A stretch of DNA of 64,000 nt from Aquirufa aurantiipilula (GCF_019923745.1 NZ_JAANOG010000002.1:1-64000), one strand, 5' to 3'. Shown: positions 18,096-27,369, counted from the first letter of the stretch. Program-made: numbers and translations. The notes: generated from the sequence alone by a model not told the origin.

Positions 18096-18491
18096 TTAAT
18101 TGGACTCTTGGTGAATGTACTGTGTTGGAATCAATCTTTCCTTGACAATTTGATTGATTTCTTGGAGATTATAAGGTTTCAATACTTGTTTTATAGGTAT
18201 GAAGTTTAGACTTCGTTCCATAAGTCCAGGATTCTCAAAAACGCATAAAAGTAATATGTTTTTGAAAGTGTGGGATTGAACAAAATGATGGATCAAATCG
18301 AAACCACTATAAAAAGGTAAAAGGATTTCTGTGATCAAATAATCAACAGGCTCAGATTTAAGTATTTCTAATGCCGTATGTCCATCATGGCACACAAGAA
18401 TTTTAAATTCATTTTTTTGTAGCACAAAATTGATGGTTTGTGCTAAAATCGTTTCTTCACAGACTAATAAGATAGTAGGTGTAGGAGACAT
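18096..18491 (-). CDS. Degenerate (pseudo-)receiver domain protein
   Basis: Stand-alone CheY-like domain of 131 residues with no output domain. The beta-alpha pattern and the beta5 Lys (Lys105 in QVLKPYN) are kept. The phosphoryl-accepting Asp is replaced by Glu55 in LITEILLP, the first acidic-pocket residue is Cys11 (LLVCEET), and the switch Thr/Ser is Cys83. It therefore probably cannot be phosphorylated normally, and Glu55 may mimic the active state. It leads a three-gene minus-strand operon with the HEAT-like and GT2 genes, so it likely controls polysaccharide synthesis by protein contact. Confidence 0.8.
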   Translation of the reverse strand: MSPTPTILLVCEETILAQTINFVLQKNEFKILVCHDGHTALEILKSEPVDYLITEILLPFYSGFDLIHHFVQSHTFKNILLLCVFENPGLMERSLNFIPIKQVLKPYNLQEINQIVKERLIPTQYIHQESN

Positions 18492-18642
18492 GTTGACATA
18501 GGTTTAAATATCCATTTAACTTGGAAAAAATTAAATGTAGGGTTAAAATAGAAATAATAGTCGGGATATTAATTCTGAATTACCCGTAAATGGGAAAAAT
18601 GAATAAGAGTTATGTCTTTTGAAACGTTTTTTAAAGTAAAAC

Positions 18643-18672
18643 AAAAAGGCGAACCATACGGTCCGCCTTTTT
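18643..18672 (-). terminator. Terminator after the 18693-19367 gene
   Basis: AAAAAGGCG (18643-18651) pairs with CGCCTTTTT (18664-18672), with an extra ACC/GGT pairing inside. Read on the minus strand it gives a GC stem then a T-run, just past the stop at 18693. Confidence 0.7.
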
Positions 18673-18692
18673 AAGTATTCAGAGAGCAGATA

Positions 18693-19367
18693 TTATTTTT
18701 TATTATTAACCTTGTGATTGAAGAATCCCACTTTTAAGCCAACTTGGCCCGAAAATCCAGATAGTTCAGGAAGCTCGTCGTTCCCTATGGCTAGTCGATA
18801 ATTAGCACCAGCAAACAAGCGGATGTATTTATGAACATTTAATTCAGCATTGATACCTGGTTGTAGACCAAAGGCATTTCGGCCATTTCTCCAATAAAAA
18901 TTATCGAATCGGCCACCTGGTCCTGGCATAGTAGCAAGCATGGTTTCATCTTGATACCGAATGACACCTATCATTAACGGAAAGCTTAGGTGAACTAATT
19001 TATTAGCATTGGGTGTATATGCTAATGATAATGCAGAGAAATTTTGTCTTAAATCATTGGAATAAAATTCGTTTCTGTGACGCATGCTTCCTAAAACGCT
19101 TGCTCCAATTTCCCATTTGTTGTTAAGATGCAAGGCTAAAATCCCTCCTTGCTGTGGGCCCAATTGACCGAACTGTACAATGGGAGAAAAAGATAAACCA
19201 AAACTTTTGATTTTAGGGGAGCTTCCTCCTTTAAATAAAGTTTTGGTTTCAGATACATCTTTGCTCTCTTTTCTATCTTGTGACGATAGCGTGGTTTGAG
19301 CAAAGCTAATTGTTGACATAAACACGGATAAACAGAATACTAGGGGGCGGATTGAATAAAGTTTCAT
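18693..19367 (-). CDS. Putative outer-membrane beta-barrel protein
   Basis: Family not recognised. The ATG at 19367 is chosen over one at 19418 because it begins a clean signal peptide (MKLYSIRPLVFCLSVFMS, cleavage after SFAQ). The mature part has alternating short beta segments with aromatic girdle residues, typical of small Bacteroidota OM barrels. It ends in a terminal strand (SGQVGLKVGFFNHK) that lacks a canonical C-terminal Phe. It is monocistronic, with its own terminator, between the pseudo-receiver operon and the divergent LytS gene. A porin-family or surface-structure protein is likely; the ligand is unknown. Confidence 0.65.
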   Translation of the reverse strand: MKLYSIRPLVFCLSVFMSTISFAQTTLSSQDRKESKDVSETKTLFKGGSSPKIKSFGLSFSPIVQFGQLGPQQGGILALHLNNKWEIGASVLGSMRHRNEFYSNDLRQNFSALSLAYTPNANKLVHLSFPLMIGVIRYQDETMLATMPGPGGRFDNFYWRNGRNAFGLQPGINAELNVHKYIRLFAGANYRLAIGNDELPELSGFSGQVGLKVGFFNHKVNNKK

Positions 19368-19571
19368 ATAACGGTGGTTTGAATTAATGAAACGAATGTA
19401 GAAAGCTTTTTTTAGCAAAAAATTTATATTCGATTAGCTTAGTTGAAAGGAGGATGTATCCCCCTATTTTGTCGATAAGTGTAGAAATATTCTTTAGAAG
19501 TTGAAATTTGCTCGTTCGTCGATGCATTTTGCTGAGTAGTAGAGTGGATTTCTAATTTGGTATAGATTGGC

Positions 19572-19579
19572 TAGCTTTG
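19572..19579 (+). promoter_or_regulatory. Putative -7 box for the LytS/LytTR operon
   Basis: TAGCTTTG fits TAnnTTTG and ends 20 nt before the ATG at 19600. Because it lies inside the open frame extended to a TTG at 19567, it argues that translation starts at 19600. Confidence 0.5.
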
Positions 19580-19599
19580 TGGACAATATATCAAGGTGT

Positions 19600-20661
19600 A
19601 TGTGGAAGGCTTTATTGCAACCTAAATCTCAACGAACATTTAAAATACTCTTCAACCTCATTTTATGGGGATTATGGATTGGTTTACCCTTATTAAGTCC
19701 TGTGCACCAGTCGCACTCCAATGATCATCCACATCCACACCAAAATCCCGAATTCACGGAACATATTTGGTTAGAAATTTGCACTGTAGTTCCTCTGTTC
19801 TATACCATCACCTTAGTCTTGATACCTATTGTATTTAGACAAGGTGGTGTTGTTTCCTACATTGTTTCAGTCATTTTATTGGTGATTTCTTTTTGGTTCA
19901 TTCAGTATTTCGTCATGGCCTATTTATTGCCATTCGATGATCGTGCTTTAGAATGGCCTACATTAAAAGGGTTTTTTCCTTTAATTATGATAACGGGAAT
20001 TGCCTCTACCTATGGTTTATTGTTGGAATTCATAACCATAGAAGCGAGAAATGAAGAATCAAAAAATGAGCAAATGAAGTCGGAATTGTCTTTTCTTCGT
20101 TCACAGATTTCTCCCCACTTTATTTTCAATGTCTTAAATAGTATTGTGTATTTGATTCGTACCAAAGCGGATAAACAAGCGGAGGATGTTACCATCCGTT
20201 TATCCAATTTAATGCGCTATATGCTGTATGATTCGGATCAATCCATGATTCCCTTGAATAAGGAGTTGGAATACTTAAAGAATTACATCGACTTGCAAAA
20301 AATGCGTTTTGATGATGATGTGAAAATTGAGTTTGAACTAACAGGTACGGTGAAAAATTGCATCATTGAACCCATGTTATTGATTCCATTTGTTGAAAAT
20401 GCTTTTAAACATGGGGTAGGATTCGTGGTTGATCCGGTGATTAAAATTAGTTTTGGAATTGATGATGGTATTTTGAATTTTAAAGTGGAAAATAAAAAAG
20501 GAGATCATGACCCGAATGTAAAGGATGAGAGCTCTGGAATAGGTTTGAAAAATGTTCGTCGACGCTTGGAATTATTGTACCAAGGAAGACATGTACTCAA
20601 TATTGAGGATTTGGAAAAAGATTTTAAAGTAGGACTGCGATTGAAATTGCATAAATTATAG
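19600..20661 (+). CDS. LytS-type sensor histidine kinase
   Basis: Integral-membrane sensor kinase of the His_kinase (PF06580) type, 353 residues. About four N-terminal helices (15-33, 60-80, 86-108, 123-143) precede the catalytic half. The phospho-acceptor His173 lies in SQISPHFIFNVLN, the N-box is ENAFKHG (266-272), and GIGLKNVRRRLELLY follows. The loop after helix 1 is histidine-rich (His36, 39, 43, 45, 47, 55), suggesting metal or pH sensing; this is inference. The ATG at 19600 is used. The LytTR regulator begins 4 nt after the stop, so the two form a classical pair. Confidence 0.9.
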   Translation: MWKALLQPKSQRTFKILFNLILWGLWIGLPLLSPVHQSHSNDHPHPHQNPEFTEHIWLEICTVVPLFYTITLVLIPIVFRQGGVVSYIVSVILLVISFWFIQYFVMAYLLPFDDRALEWPTLKGFFPLIMITGIASTYGLLLEFITIEARNEESKNEQMKSELSFLRSQISPHFIFNVLNSIVYLIRTKADKQAEDVTIRLSNLMRYMLYDSDQSMIPLNKELEYLKNYIDLQKMRFDDDVKIEFELTGTVKNCIIEPMLLIPFVENAFKHGVGFVVDPVIKISFGIDDGILNFKVENKKGDHDPNVKDESSGIGLKNVRRRLELLYQGRHVLNIEDLEKDFKVGLRLKLHKL

Positions 20662-20665
20662 GCAT

Positions 20666-21409
20666 ATGGAAAAGCTACAATGTATTGTTGTTGATGATGA
20701 AAACATGGGGAGAAAGTTATTGGAAGAGAATGTCAGACAATTGCCTTTTTTGGAATTGGTGGCATCTTGCAAGAATGCCTTCGAAGCCATGGAAGTTCTT
20801 CAAACCCAAACGGTGGATTTAATCTTTTTGGATATACAAATGCCGGGTATGTTAGGGACTCAGTTTTTACAAACCTTGAAAGAAAAACCTTTGACCATTC
20901 TAGTCACGGCTTATGATCATTATGCGGTGGAAAGTTATGAATTAGATGTAGTAGATTATTTGATGAAGCCGGTTAGCATTGAGCGCTTTAGCTTAGCAGC
21001 TCATAAGGCTTTGGAATTGTTTCAAAACAAGAAAAATAAATTGGATTCTGGATCCAAAGCGGCTATTCCTGAATTAGCTCAGGAAGATTTCTTTTTTGTG
21101 AATGTGGAGTATGCCCTGGTTCGCATTTCTATTCCTCAAATCACGCATATAGAAGGATTGAAAGATTATGTTAAAATCTATTTGGAAGGAGAAAAAAGAC
21201 CTATTTTGACCAAGCTGACGATGAAATCCATTGAAGCCAAAGTAGCGAATCATTCCTTCATGCGTGTACACAAGTCCTTTATTGTGAACATGCGAAAGAT
21301 AGAATCTATCAAGCAGCAAAGAATCAAAATTGGAACGTTTGAGATACCTGTTAGTGATTCACATGCTAGTGAATTAATGGAAAAGTTGAATTTTACCCGT
21401 CCTTCTTAA
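20666..21409 (+). CDS. LytTR-family response regulator
   Basis: Cytosolic two-component regulator, 247 residues. The receiver domain has the acidic pair Asp10/Asp11, phospho-acceptor Asp56 in IFLDIQMPG, the VTA switch and the DYLMKPVS Lys. A linker leads to a C-terminal LytTR DNA-binding domain (about 140-245) with the family FMRVHKSFIVNMRKIESI block. It is the partner of the kinase 4 nt upstream. Its stop codon directly abuts the stop of the convergent TonB receptor gene. The regulon is not predictable from the window. Confidence 0.92.
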   Translation: MEKLQCIVVDDENMGRKLLEENVRQLPFLELVASCKNAFEAMEVLQTQTVDLIFLDIQMPGMLGTQFLQTLKEKPLTILVTAYDHYAVESYELDVVDYLMKPVSIERFSLAAHKALELFQNKKNKLDSGSKAAIPELAQEDFFFVNVEYALVRISIPQITHIEGLKDYVKIYLEGEKRPILTKLTMKSIEAKVANHSFMRVHKSFIVNMRKIESIKQQRIKIGTFEIPVSDSHASELMEKLNFTRPS

Positions 21410-23416
21410 TTAAAAGAAATTCAGTGTTAGACCTCCAGAAAAATTTCTTCCTGGGGAAACATTGTAATATCGTGCACCTACAGCATTTAAGTCGGGACCT
21501 GCGCTGTATTTTTCATCTCCAATATTATCTGCCGCAAGCCATAATTCCCAAGTGTATTTAGCCTTATTTTTTCGGTAGGAAATTTTACTATTCCATACTC
21601 GACTAGCAGGTAAAACATCTGTATTGGCATCATTCAGATATAAATAATCGGTCATTAGGAACTGCTGATTCCAACTTAAGCCTGGCAATATTTTCCATAC
21701 CACTAAAAGTGATTGTTGGAATGGACTAGTTCCTGTCAAGAAATTGCCGTTATAGCTTTTGCCTGCCGTACTGTAATCCGTGAATCTGAAGTTCTGCCAG
21801 GTGCTTGCAGAAAGGACTTGTAGGTAGGAAGTAGCTGCCCACTGAAGACTTAATTCCATTCCTTGTTGGGTCGTTTTCCCTACATTGTCATAAAAATCAG
21901 CGCCATCGGCTGCTCTTCTCAAGACGATGGTTTCGTCCAAATTGAATTGGTATACACTTAGATCCCAGGTTAAATTAGCAGCAGGGCTCCATCCGCGATA
22001 ACTAAGTTCATAATTCCATCCTTTTTCTGCTCTTAAAGAACGGTTGATGACATTGGTGGAAGGTCTGATTTCAGCGATGCTAGGAGGAGAAAATCCATGG
22101 GCAAGCTTAGCTACTAAATTTTGATTAGCACCTAATCTTCTTACAATGGCTAATCTAGGAGAAAATATCCCTTCACTGGATTGGAATTCAGTCCAAAGTT
22201 TATTGTAACTACCTGCTAAAGTAAAAGCCCAATTTTTAATTCCATCATATTCCAATTGAGTAAAAATGCCCCCTTGTTGTACACGGGTATTTTGCTCAAA
22301 TTGTAAAGTATCTTTGACCCCTTTGCGATTGCCATAGGTACGGCTATCAAACTGTCCTATTTGAAATTCGTATCCAAGATCCCATGTAAATTGACCTTTT
22401 CCAGCAGCTTGTTTGTAGTGGATAACTCCTCGATTATTTAAGTTAGGTTCTTCTCTAAATTCATAATTTCGGATGGTTGGGTTTTCGATGCTATTAACTT
22501 GTACAGCATGAATGGCATCCCAAGCCCAATTGGAATTCCAAGCGTTGGAAACATGTGCTCCTACAAAATAACTCTTTAATTTAAAGGTAGCCATTTGCTC
22601 GATAGCTCCTTTATTGATTCCAGCCGCTGGTCTGGCTTGAATGGGATTTTCTTGGTACTGTTTTAGGGTTAATCCACCTGGAGTTTGATAAGCCAAATCA
22701 CCATAATAAGCAATTAAATTAATGGCTCCAGTTGTACCAAAACTCTTATTCCACTCATAGGAAAACCATTGCTTTTTCATGGCTGATTGATCACGGTAAC
22801 CCTTTTGTTGCCAAAATGAGGTATAAAAACGATGGGAACTCGTAGGATTTCCCAATCGAATATCCCAGGATTGTTTGTATCCGCCTAAGGAATGAAAAAG
22901 TTCTTGATGCTGAACCGAAGGAGCACGGTAGGCTTGACTGGAAAGTAATAATACACCACCTGTTCCTGCTCCATATAGACCTCCACTAGGACCTTTGGAT
23001 ACCACTAATTGTTGGAATTGTTCAGGATCCAGCAGGGAAAAATAAGAGTTATTTCCTGCATCAGTAAAGGACATTTGATTCCAATAAATTTTCACATTTC
23101 TAACACCAAAAGGTGCTCGAAGTGAGCTACCTCGTATGGCTAAACGATAACTACCCGGAGAGCGTTCTTCCATTCGAATACCGGCTTGTGAATTTAATGC
23201 AGGTAAGAAGCTGAGGGCATTCCCAACTTGCAGTTTACTGGAATCTAGTAATACAATGGCATCAGGTGAACGGAGTGGGTTACGTTTTTTTTCAAAGGCT
23301 TGTACTTCTACGTTGGCTAAGGTTTTATTCGAAAATTCATCTTTGCTTTGTGACCAAGCGAGGGTAGGGATGAGTAAGCAAATACAAATCCTGATGGTAG
23401 AAATAATGCGTATCAT
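21410..23416 (-). CDS. TonB-dependent receptor
   Basis: Outer-membrane active transporter of 668 residues: signal peptide (ending near AWSQ), plug domain (about 35-150, with GIRMEERSPGSYRLAIRGSS and the FGVRNVKIYWN strand) and a 22-strand barrel ending in LTLNFF with a terminal Phe. It lacks an N-terminal carboxypeptidase-like domain and a SusD partner, so it is more like a siderophore, metal or vitamin receptor than a SusC protein. It overlaps by one base the upstream 23416-24180 gene and is probably co-transcribed with it. Confidence 0.9.
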   Translation of the reverse strand: MIRIISTIRICICLLIPTLAWSQSKDEFSNKTLANVEVQAFEKKRNPLRSPDAIVLLDSSKLQVGNALSFLPALNSQAGIRMEERSPGSYRLAIRGSSLRAPFGVRNVKIYWNQMSFTDAGNNSYFSLLDPEQFQQLVVSKGPSGGLYGAGTGGVLLLSSQAYRAPSVQHQELFHSLGGYKQSWDIRLGNPTSSHRFYTSFWQQKGYRDQSAMKKQWFSYEWNKSFGTTGAINLIAYYGDLAYQTPGGLTLKQYQENPIQARPAAGINKGAIEQMATFKLKSYFVGAHVSNAWNSNWAWDAIHAVQVNSIENPTIRNYEFREEPNLNNRGVIHYKQAAGKGQFTWDLGYEFQIGQFDSRTYGNRKGVKDTLQFEQNTRVQQGGIFTQLEYDGIKNWAFTLAGSYNKLWTEFQSSEGIFSPRLAIVRRLGANQNLVAKLAHGFSPPSIAEIRPSTNVINRSLRAEKGWNYELSYRGWSPAANLTWDLSVYQFNLDETIVLRRAADGADFYDNVGKTTQQGMELSLQWAATSYLQVLSASTWQNFRFTDYSTAGKSYNGNFLTGTSPFQQSLLVVWKILPGLSWNQQFLMTDYLYLNDANTDVLPASRVWNSKISYRKNKAKYTWELWLAADNIGDEKYSAGPDLNAVGARYYNVSPGRNFSGGLTLNFF

Positions 23417-24180
23417 TAAAAATAGTAGGTAAGGTAGGCAGAAAGAAAATGTACACTAGAAGCCGGAATTGATTTAGAATTTGGATTCGAGGACGAGCCC
23501 AAGTTAAGCAATTCATACATGAAGGTTGCCCCGATTTGTTGGTGTTTATATTCCAATTTCCCTTTAAAAGAAAGGTCGTTGGCAGTACTTAGGGTTTGAA
23601 ATGGCACACCTACATAACGTCCAAATAAAGTGACTTCCCGAATGATAGGTTCAAATACTTGTGCCGAAATAGCGAAGTCGTTTTTACCCGGAATTTTTAA
23701 TCCAAAACCAGCCGTAATACCATGTAAACTGTATTTTTCTTCTTCAATGTATTTATAAGACGGGGTCGAAATTTTTCTAGCCAATGATTTACTATAAATA
23801 CTTACCATGGGATAGAAGAAAGGATCTACTTTTTTAGCTTTATGCTGCCACTTAATCCCCAATTCTGCTTCTCCACCTCGGTAAGCAGATTCTAATTCAT
23901 TTAAATTCGTTGGGGTATTTTGAGGTTCAATAAAACTATAATTGGCTAAGTCTACGGGAGAATGATGCGTATTTCCGTAGGTTTTTAATCTCAAGAAAAA
24001 TAGTTTTTTGGCATTAGGTTTTTGAAAGGTAATTTGTGTAGAGAAATCAATGGTTTGTTGATTTTCATACCACATTATACGGCTACTACCTACACTGCTT
24101 TCTAATTTAAACTTTTGGCCCCAAGATATAGGTCCAGAAAGAAGTAAAAAAAGTATGACTAAGTAGTTTAGGTTTTTCAT
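23416..24180 (-). CDS. Exported hypothetical protein upstream of the TonB receptor
   Basis: Not a family I recognise. The 254-residue protein has a signal peptide (MKNLNYLVILFLLLSG, cleavage near SWGQ). Beta-rich repeats follow (FSTQITFQKPNAKKLFFLRL, LEYKHQQIGATFMYELL) and the protein ends in an aromatic terminal strand (LSAYLTYYF), suggesting an outer-membrane barrel. The one-base stop/start overlap with the receptor gene implies translational coupling and a shared process, perhaps uptake of the same substrate. Confidence 0.6.
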   Translation of the reverse strand: MKNLNYLVILFLLLSGPISWGQKFKLESSVGSSRIMWYENQQTIDFSTQITFQKPNAKKLFFLRLKTYGNTHHSPVDLANYSFIEPQNTPTNLNELESAYRGGEAELGIKWQHKAKKVDPFFYPMVSIYSKSLARKISTPSYKYIEEEKYSLHGITAGFGLKIPGKNDFAISAQVFEPIIREVTLFGRYVGVPFQTLSTANDLSFKGKLEYKHQQIGATFMYELLNLGSSSNPNSKSIPASSVHFLSAYLTYYF

Positions 24181-24202
24181 ATTCCTGTAAAATTATAAAA
24201 GA

Positions 24203-24967
24203 TTACCAGTATTTACCTCTTTTTTGCCAGGTAAAAAGTAGACCTCGAATGATGATAATCAGGTGATTCATGCACGTGGTAAAAAAGCCAAAGTGATTGC
24301 TCAATATTTGAAATCTTTCTTTCCAACTTGTTTTTAGATTCTTAACGGAGGCCCCTCCCATTAAGTAGCGACAAATGGGATAGGCTGTTTTCTGGATTCC
24401 TTTTGCCAATTTCAAACAATTAATCTCCCAATCAATATCCGAACTCATGCGGTATTCCATGGAAAACGCAGGGGCTAATTCTCTTTTGGCTATGAAGGAT
24501 TGATGGCATACTAACATGCCTTTATCAAAGTCTTTCCAAGTTAAGTGATCCGGAAGTGGATGTGGACTGACTTCAGAACGTAAGCCAATGGCCTTTCCTG
24601 CGGGGTTGACAAATATGGCATCTCCATAAAGTACGTCAGGGTCTTTTTGTAAGTCCAAAAGTATTTGGTGTAAGGTATCTGGACCCGCAAAAGTATCTCC
24701 AGCATTTAAAAAATAGAGGTATTTGCCTGTGGCTAATTTCATGCCTTTATTCATGGCATCATAAATTCCTTTGTCTGGCTCAGAAACTATATGTGCAATC
24801 TGAGAGGCATAATTTTGTGCCAGCTCTAATGTACGGTCACGGGATCCACCATCCATGATGATGACTTCAAAATCCTGCTCACCTTGGGAGAAAATACTGC
24901 GCAAGGTATTTTCAATGTAAGCTTCAGCTTGGTAGGTGACCGTGATAATACTGAGAAGTTTTGACAT
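24203..24967 (-). CDS. Family 2 glycosyltransferase (WcaA-like)
   Basis: Soluble GT-A glycosyltransferase of 254 residues. It starts MSKLLSIITVTYQAE at 24967, preferred over 25009, which would overlap the preceding gene. It contains the donor motif IIMDGGSRDRT, EPDKGIYDAMNKG and the metal-binding region YFLNAGD, the pattern of colanic-acid WcaA/WcaE-type enzymes. The start is 1 nt past the stop of the upstream GT4 gene. It is the last gene of the run wecB-GT4-GT2, presumably adding a residue to a surface-polysaccharide repeat unit. Confidence 0.88.
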   Translation of the reverse strand: MSKLLSIITVTYQAEAYIENTLRSIFSQGEQDFEVIIMDGGSRDRTLELAQNYASQIAHIVSEPDKGIYDAMNKGMKLATGKYLYFLNAGDTFAGPDTLHQILLDLQKDPDVLYGDAIFVNPAGKAIGLRSEVSPHPLPDHLTWKDFDKGMLVCHQSFIAKRELAPAFSMEYRMSSDIDWEINCLKLAKGIQKTAYPICRYLMGGASVKNLKTSWKERFQILSNHFGFFTTCMNHLIIIIRGLLFTWQKRGKYW

Positions 24968-24968
24968 A

Positions 24969-26240
24969 CTATAGGCTGGTTTGATAAAATTGTAGGTGTT
25001 TATTAGCAATGATGGAGGACTCGTAATGAGTGGCCACTTTTTTTCTTGCCTCTTGACCTAATTTTTCAGATTGTGGTAGGATGTAGGAAATGCCTCGACA
25101 AAGATCTGCTGCTTGAAGTTTTTGTGCAACATAACCATTGACTTCATGGTCTATCATCTCGGGGATTCCGCCTACTTCAAAACCCAAGCATGGTGTTCCA
25201 CAGGCCATGGCTTCCATGATGGTATTGGGTAAGTTTTCTTCCAAAGATGGAGTAATAAACATGGCGGATGATTGGTAGGCCTTTATCATCGTTGATACAT
25301 CCTGTACTTTTCCTAAGGTATGTATGTTCAATGCCAAAGATTGCATGATTTCAGGATCCGAAATTTCACCTACGACTAAAAGTTCGGTTTGTTGAACTAA
25401 AAGGGGATGTTCAATGGCCCATTGGTGTAAAGCGGTTTTTAAATAGGAAAAACCTTTTTCTGGGGCAGAAACGCGCATGGCAACAAACAATAAATACTGT
25501 TTGTCAGGATTTAGCCCGAGAGAGATTTTGGCTTGAGTCGCATCTCCCGGTTGAAAAATAGCCACATCGATGGGATTAGCGATGGTTTTTATTGGGGTAC
25601 CATTTAATATACTACTTGATTTAGCCCGATTACCCAACCAATCAGAGCAAGTGATGATTTGTAAGTTGGGATAATGAAATTGCTTCATTTTCTTTGCCCA
25701 TAATTGATGAGATAAATCTTGAGGTTCTGGTTTGGCTAAAAATTTACAGTGTCCACATGTCTGTTCAAAGCCTTTACAATCTCCACTATGATGGCATCCT
25801 CCGGTGAATGCCCACATGTCGTGCAGGGTCCAGAAAACAGGTTTATTCAACTGTAATAGTTTTTCAATGGAGCGGATGGAAAGAAAGCCAAAATTGACCC
25901 AATGTAAATGAATGATGTCCGCTTCTTGGATAGCAGGGTGTTGGGAAATATCTTGTCCGAAAATACCGGGATTAAACAAGAAACGAATGGATTTATTTCG
26001 TTCAAATCGAGCAAAATAGAGCCTTTCTGCTACAAATCGGAGAAATGCCATCCATTTTTTCACAGCGGAAACAGCTAGTAAAATGGACGAGTCTTCACCA
26101 GTTTTCTCTTGAACTAAGGTAGTCACTTGATGGCCTGCTTTTTCCAAAGCGTCATGCAGTCGACCGCAGGCAATCGCTGCTCCACCATTATGATTATGGT
26201 AGGAAAGTAGAACGATTTTCAAGGGTCGAGTTTGGCTCAT
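24969..26240 (-). CDS. GT4 glycosyltransferase
   Basis: GT-B glycosyltransferase of 423 residues starting MSQTRPLKIVLLSYHNHNGG. The N-terminal acceptor domain includes a Cys/His-rich patch (HHSGDCKGFEQTCGHCKFL) typical of one Bacteroidota/cyanobacterial WcaC-like subgroup, beginning after the TLHDMWAFTGG motif. The C-terminal donor domain has the SLEENLPNTIMEAMACGTP block with the E-x7-E motif. The start codon overlaps the wecB stop by 4 nt, hence ATG at 26240 rather than 26300. It is part of the polysaccharide locus. Confidence 0.9.
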   Translation of the reverse strand: MSQTRPLKIVLLSYHNHNGGAAIACGRLHDALEKAGHQVTTLVQEKTGEDSSILLAVSAVKKWMAFLRFVAERLYFARFERNKSIRFLFNPGIFGQDISQHPAIQEADIIHLHWVNFGFLSIRSIEKLLQLNKPVFWTLHDMWAFTGGCHHSGDCKGFEQTCGHCKFLAKPEPQDLSHQLWAKKMKQFHYPNLQIITCSDWLGNRAKSSSILNGTPIKTIANPIDVAIFQPGDATQAKISLGLNPDKQYLLFVAMRVSAPEKGFSYLKTALHQWAIEHPLLVQQTELLVVGEISDPEIMQSLALNIHTLGKVQDVSTMIKAYQSSAMFITPSLEENLPNTIMEAMACGTPCLGFEVGGIPEMIDHEVNGYVAQKLQAADLCRGISYILPQSEKLGQEARKKVATHYESSIIANKHLQFYQTSL

Positions 26241-27340
26241 GAATGCGGAAACAATTGGTGGATAATGGCGGCAATTCTTTCTGCAGTATGTCCGTCCCAA
26301 AGAGGAGGTACTTCTCCTTTTTTGACTTCACCTTTCAAAATGGCTAATAAGGCAGCATAGGTTTTCTTTGGATCTAAATCCGCCAATAACTGGTTAGTAC
26401 CTAAAGTGACCGTAATGGGTCTTTCCGTACTATCACGGAAGGTTAAGCATGGAACTCCTAAATAGGTTGTTTCTTCTTGAATTCCTCCAGAATCAGTTAA
26501 AATAGCGGAGGCATTGGACATCAATTGAATGAACTCCAAATAACCTAAAGGTTCAGTAAGAATCAAATTCGGAATTTTATTCAGTCGATTCGTTAATTGA
26601 AATTTATCCATGTGGGCTCTCGTTCTTGGGTGAATAGGGAAGACCACTTTGGTTTGAGAGGTACTCAATTCCAATAATTCCAAGATAGAATTTAGCCCTT
26701 GTTCGGTATCCACATTAGCTGGACGGTGCATAGTGACTACAATGAATTTGTTGGCTTGAACCTGCAAATCCTCCATGATGGAACTCTGTTTGGCTTTTTC
26801 ACGGTAGCGTTCTAGAGAATCTATCATGACATTACCTACAAAGAATACTTTTTCGGGAGCTACACCTTCATTTTTTAGGTGTTGCATACCACTTTCTTCG
26901 GTAACAAAAAGGTAATTAGCCACCGAGTCAGTCAAAATTCGATTAATCTCTTCGGGCATTTTGCGGTCACCACTACGTAAACCAGCTTCAACATGTGCCA
27001 CAGGAATATCCAGCTTAATGGCTACTAAAGTACAAGCCAGGGTAGAAGTTACATCTCCTACTACAATGATCAAATCTGGCTTTTCGGCTTGAACAATGGG
27101 TTCAAAAGCCAACATGATTTTGGCAGTAACTTCAGATTGCGAACCTCCACCTATACCTAAGAAGAAATCAGGTTTAGGTAATTCCAATTGAGTGAAAAAT
27201 ACATCACTCATATTGGCGTCAAAATGCTGACCAGTATGTACAATTTTGGATTCCCAGCCCTCCATGGCCTGTATGGCACGGTGTAACGGTGCTACTTTCA
27301 TGAAATTAGGTCTGGCACCTACTATTTGTAATACTTTCAT
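26237..27340 (-). CDS. wecB: UDP-N-acetylglucosamine 2-epimerase (non-hydrolysing)
   Basis: Interconverts UDP-GlcNAc and UDP-ManNAc in the cytosol, supplying ManNAc-type residues for surface glycans. The 367-residue protein has the family blocks VGARPNFMKVAPL, HTGQHFD, HVEAGLRSGDRKMPEE(I/N)R, the VTMHRPANVD segment and TDSGGIQEE near the C-terminus. It overlaps the following GT4 by 4 nt. A 29-nt gap separates it from the previous GT4 gene. Confidence 0.95.
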   Translation of the reverse strand: MKVLQIVGARPNFMKVAPLHRAIQAMEGWESKIVHTGQHFDANMSDVFFTQLELPKPDFFLGIGGGSQSEVTAKIMLAFEPIVQAEKPDLIIVVGDVTSTLACTLVAIKLDIPVAHVEAGLRSGDRKMPEEINRILTDSVANYLFVTEESGMQHLKNEGVAPEKVFFVGNVMIDSLERYREKAKQSSIMEDLQVQANKFIVVTMHRPANVDTEQGLNSILELLELSTSQTKVVFPIHPRTRAHMDKFQLTNRLNKIPNLILTEPLGYLEFIQLMSNASAILTDSGGIQEETTYLGVPCLTFRDSTERPITVTLGTNQLLADLDPKKTYAALLAILKGEVKKGEVPPLWDGHTAERIAAIIHQLFPHS

Positions 27341-27369
27341 GTCAATTTTGTTGTGATGTTTAAATAAAA

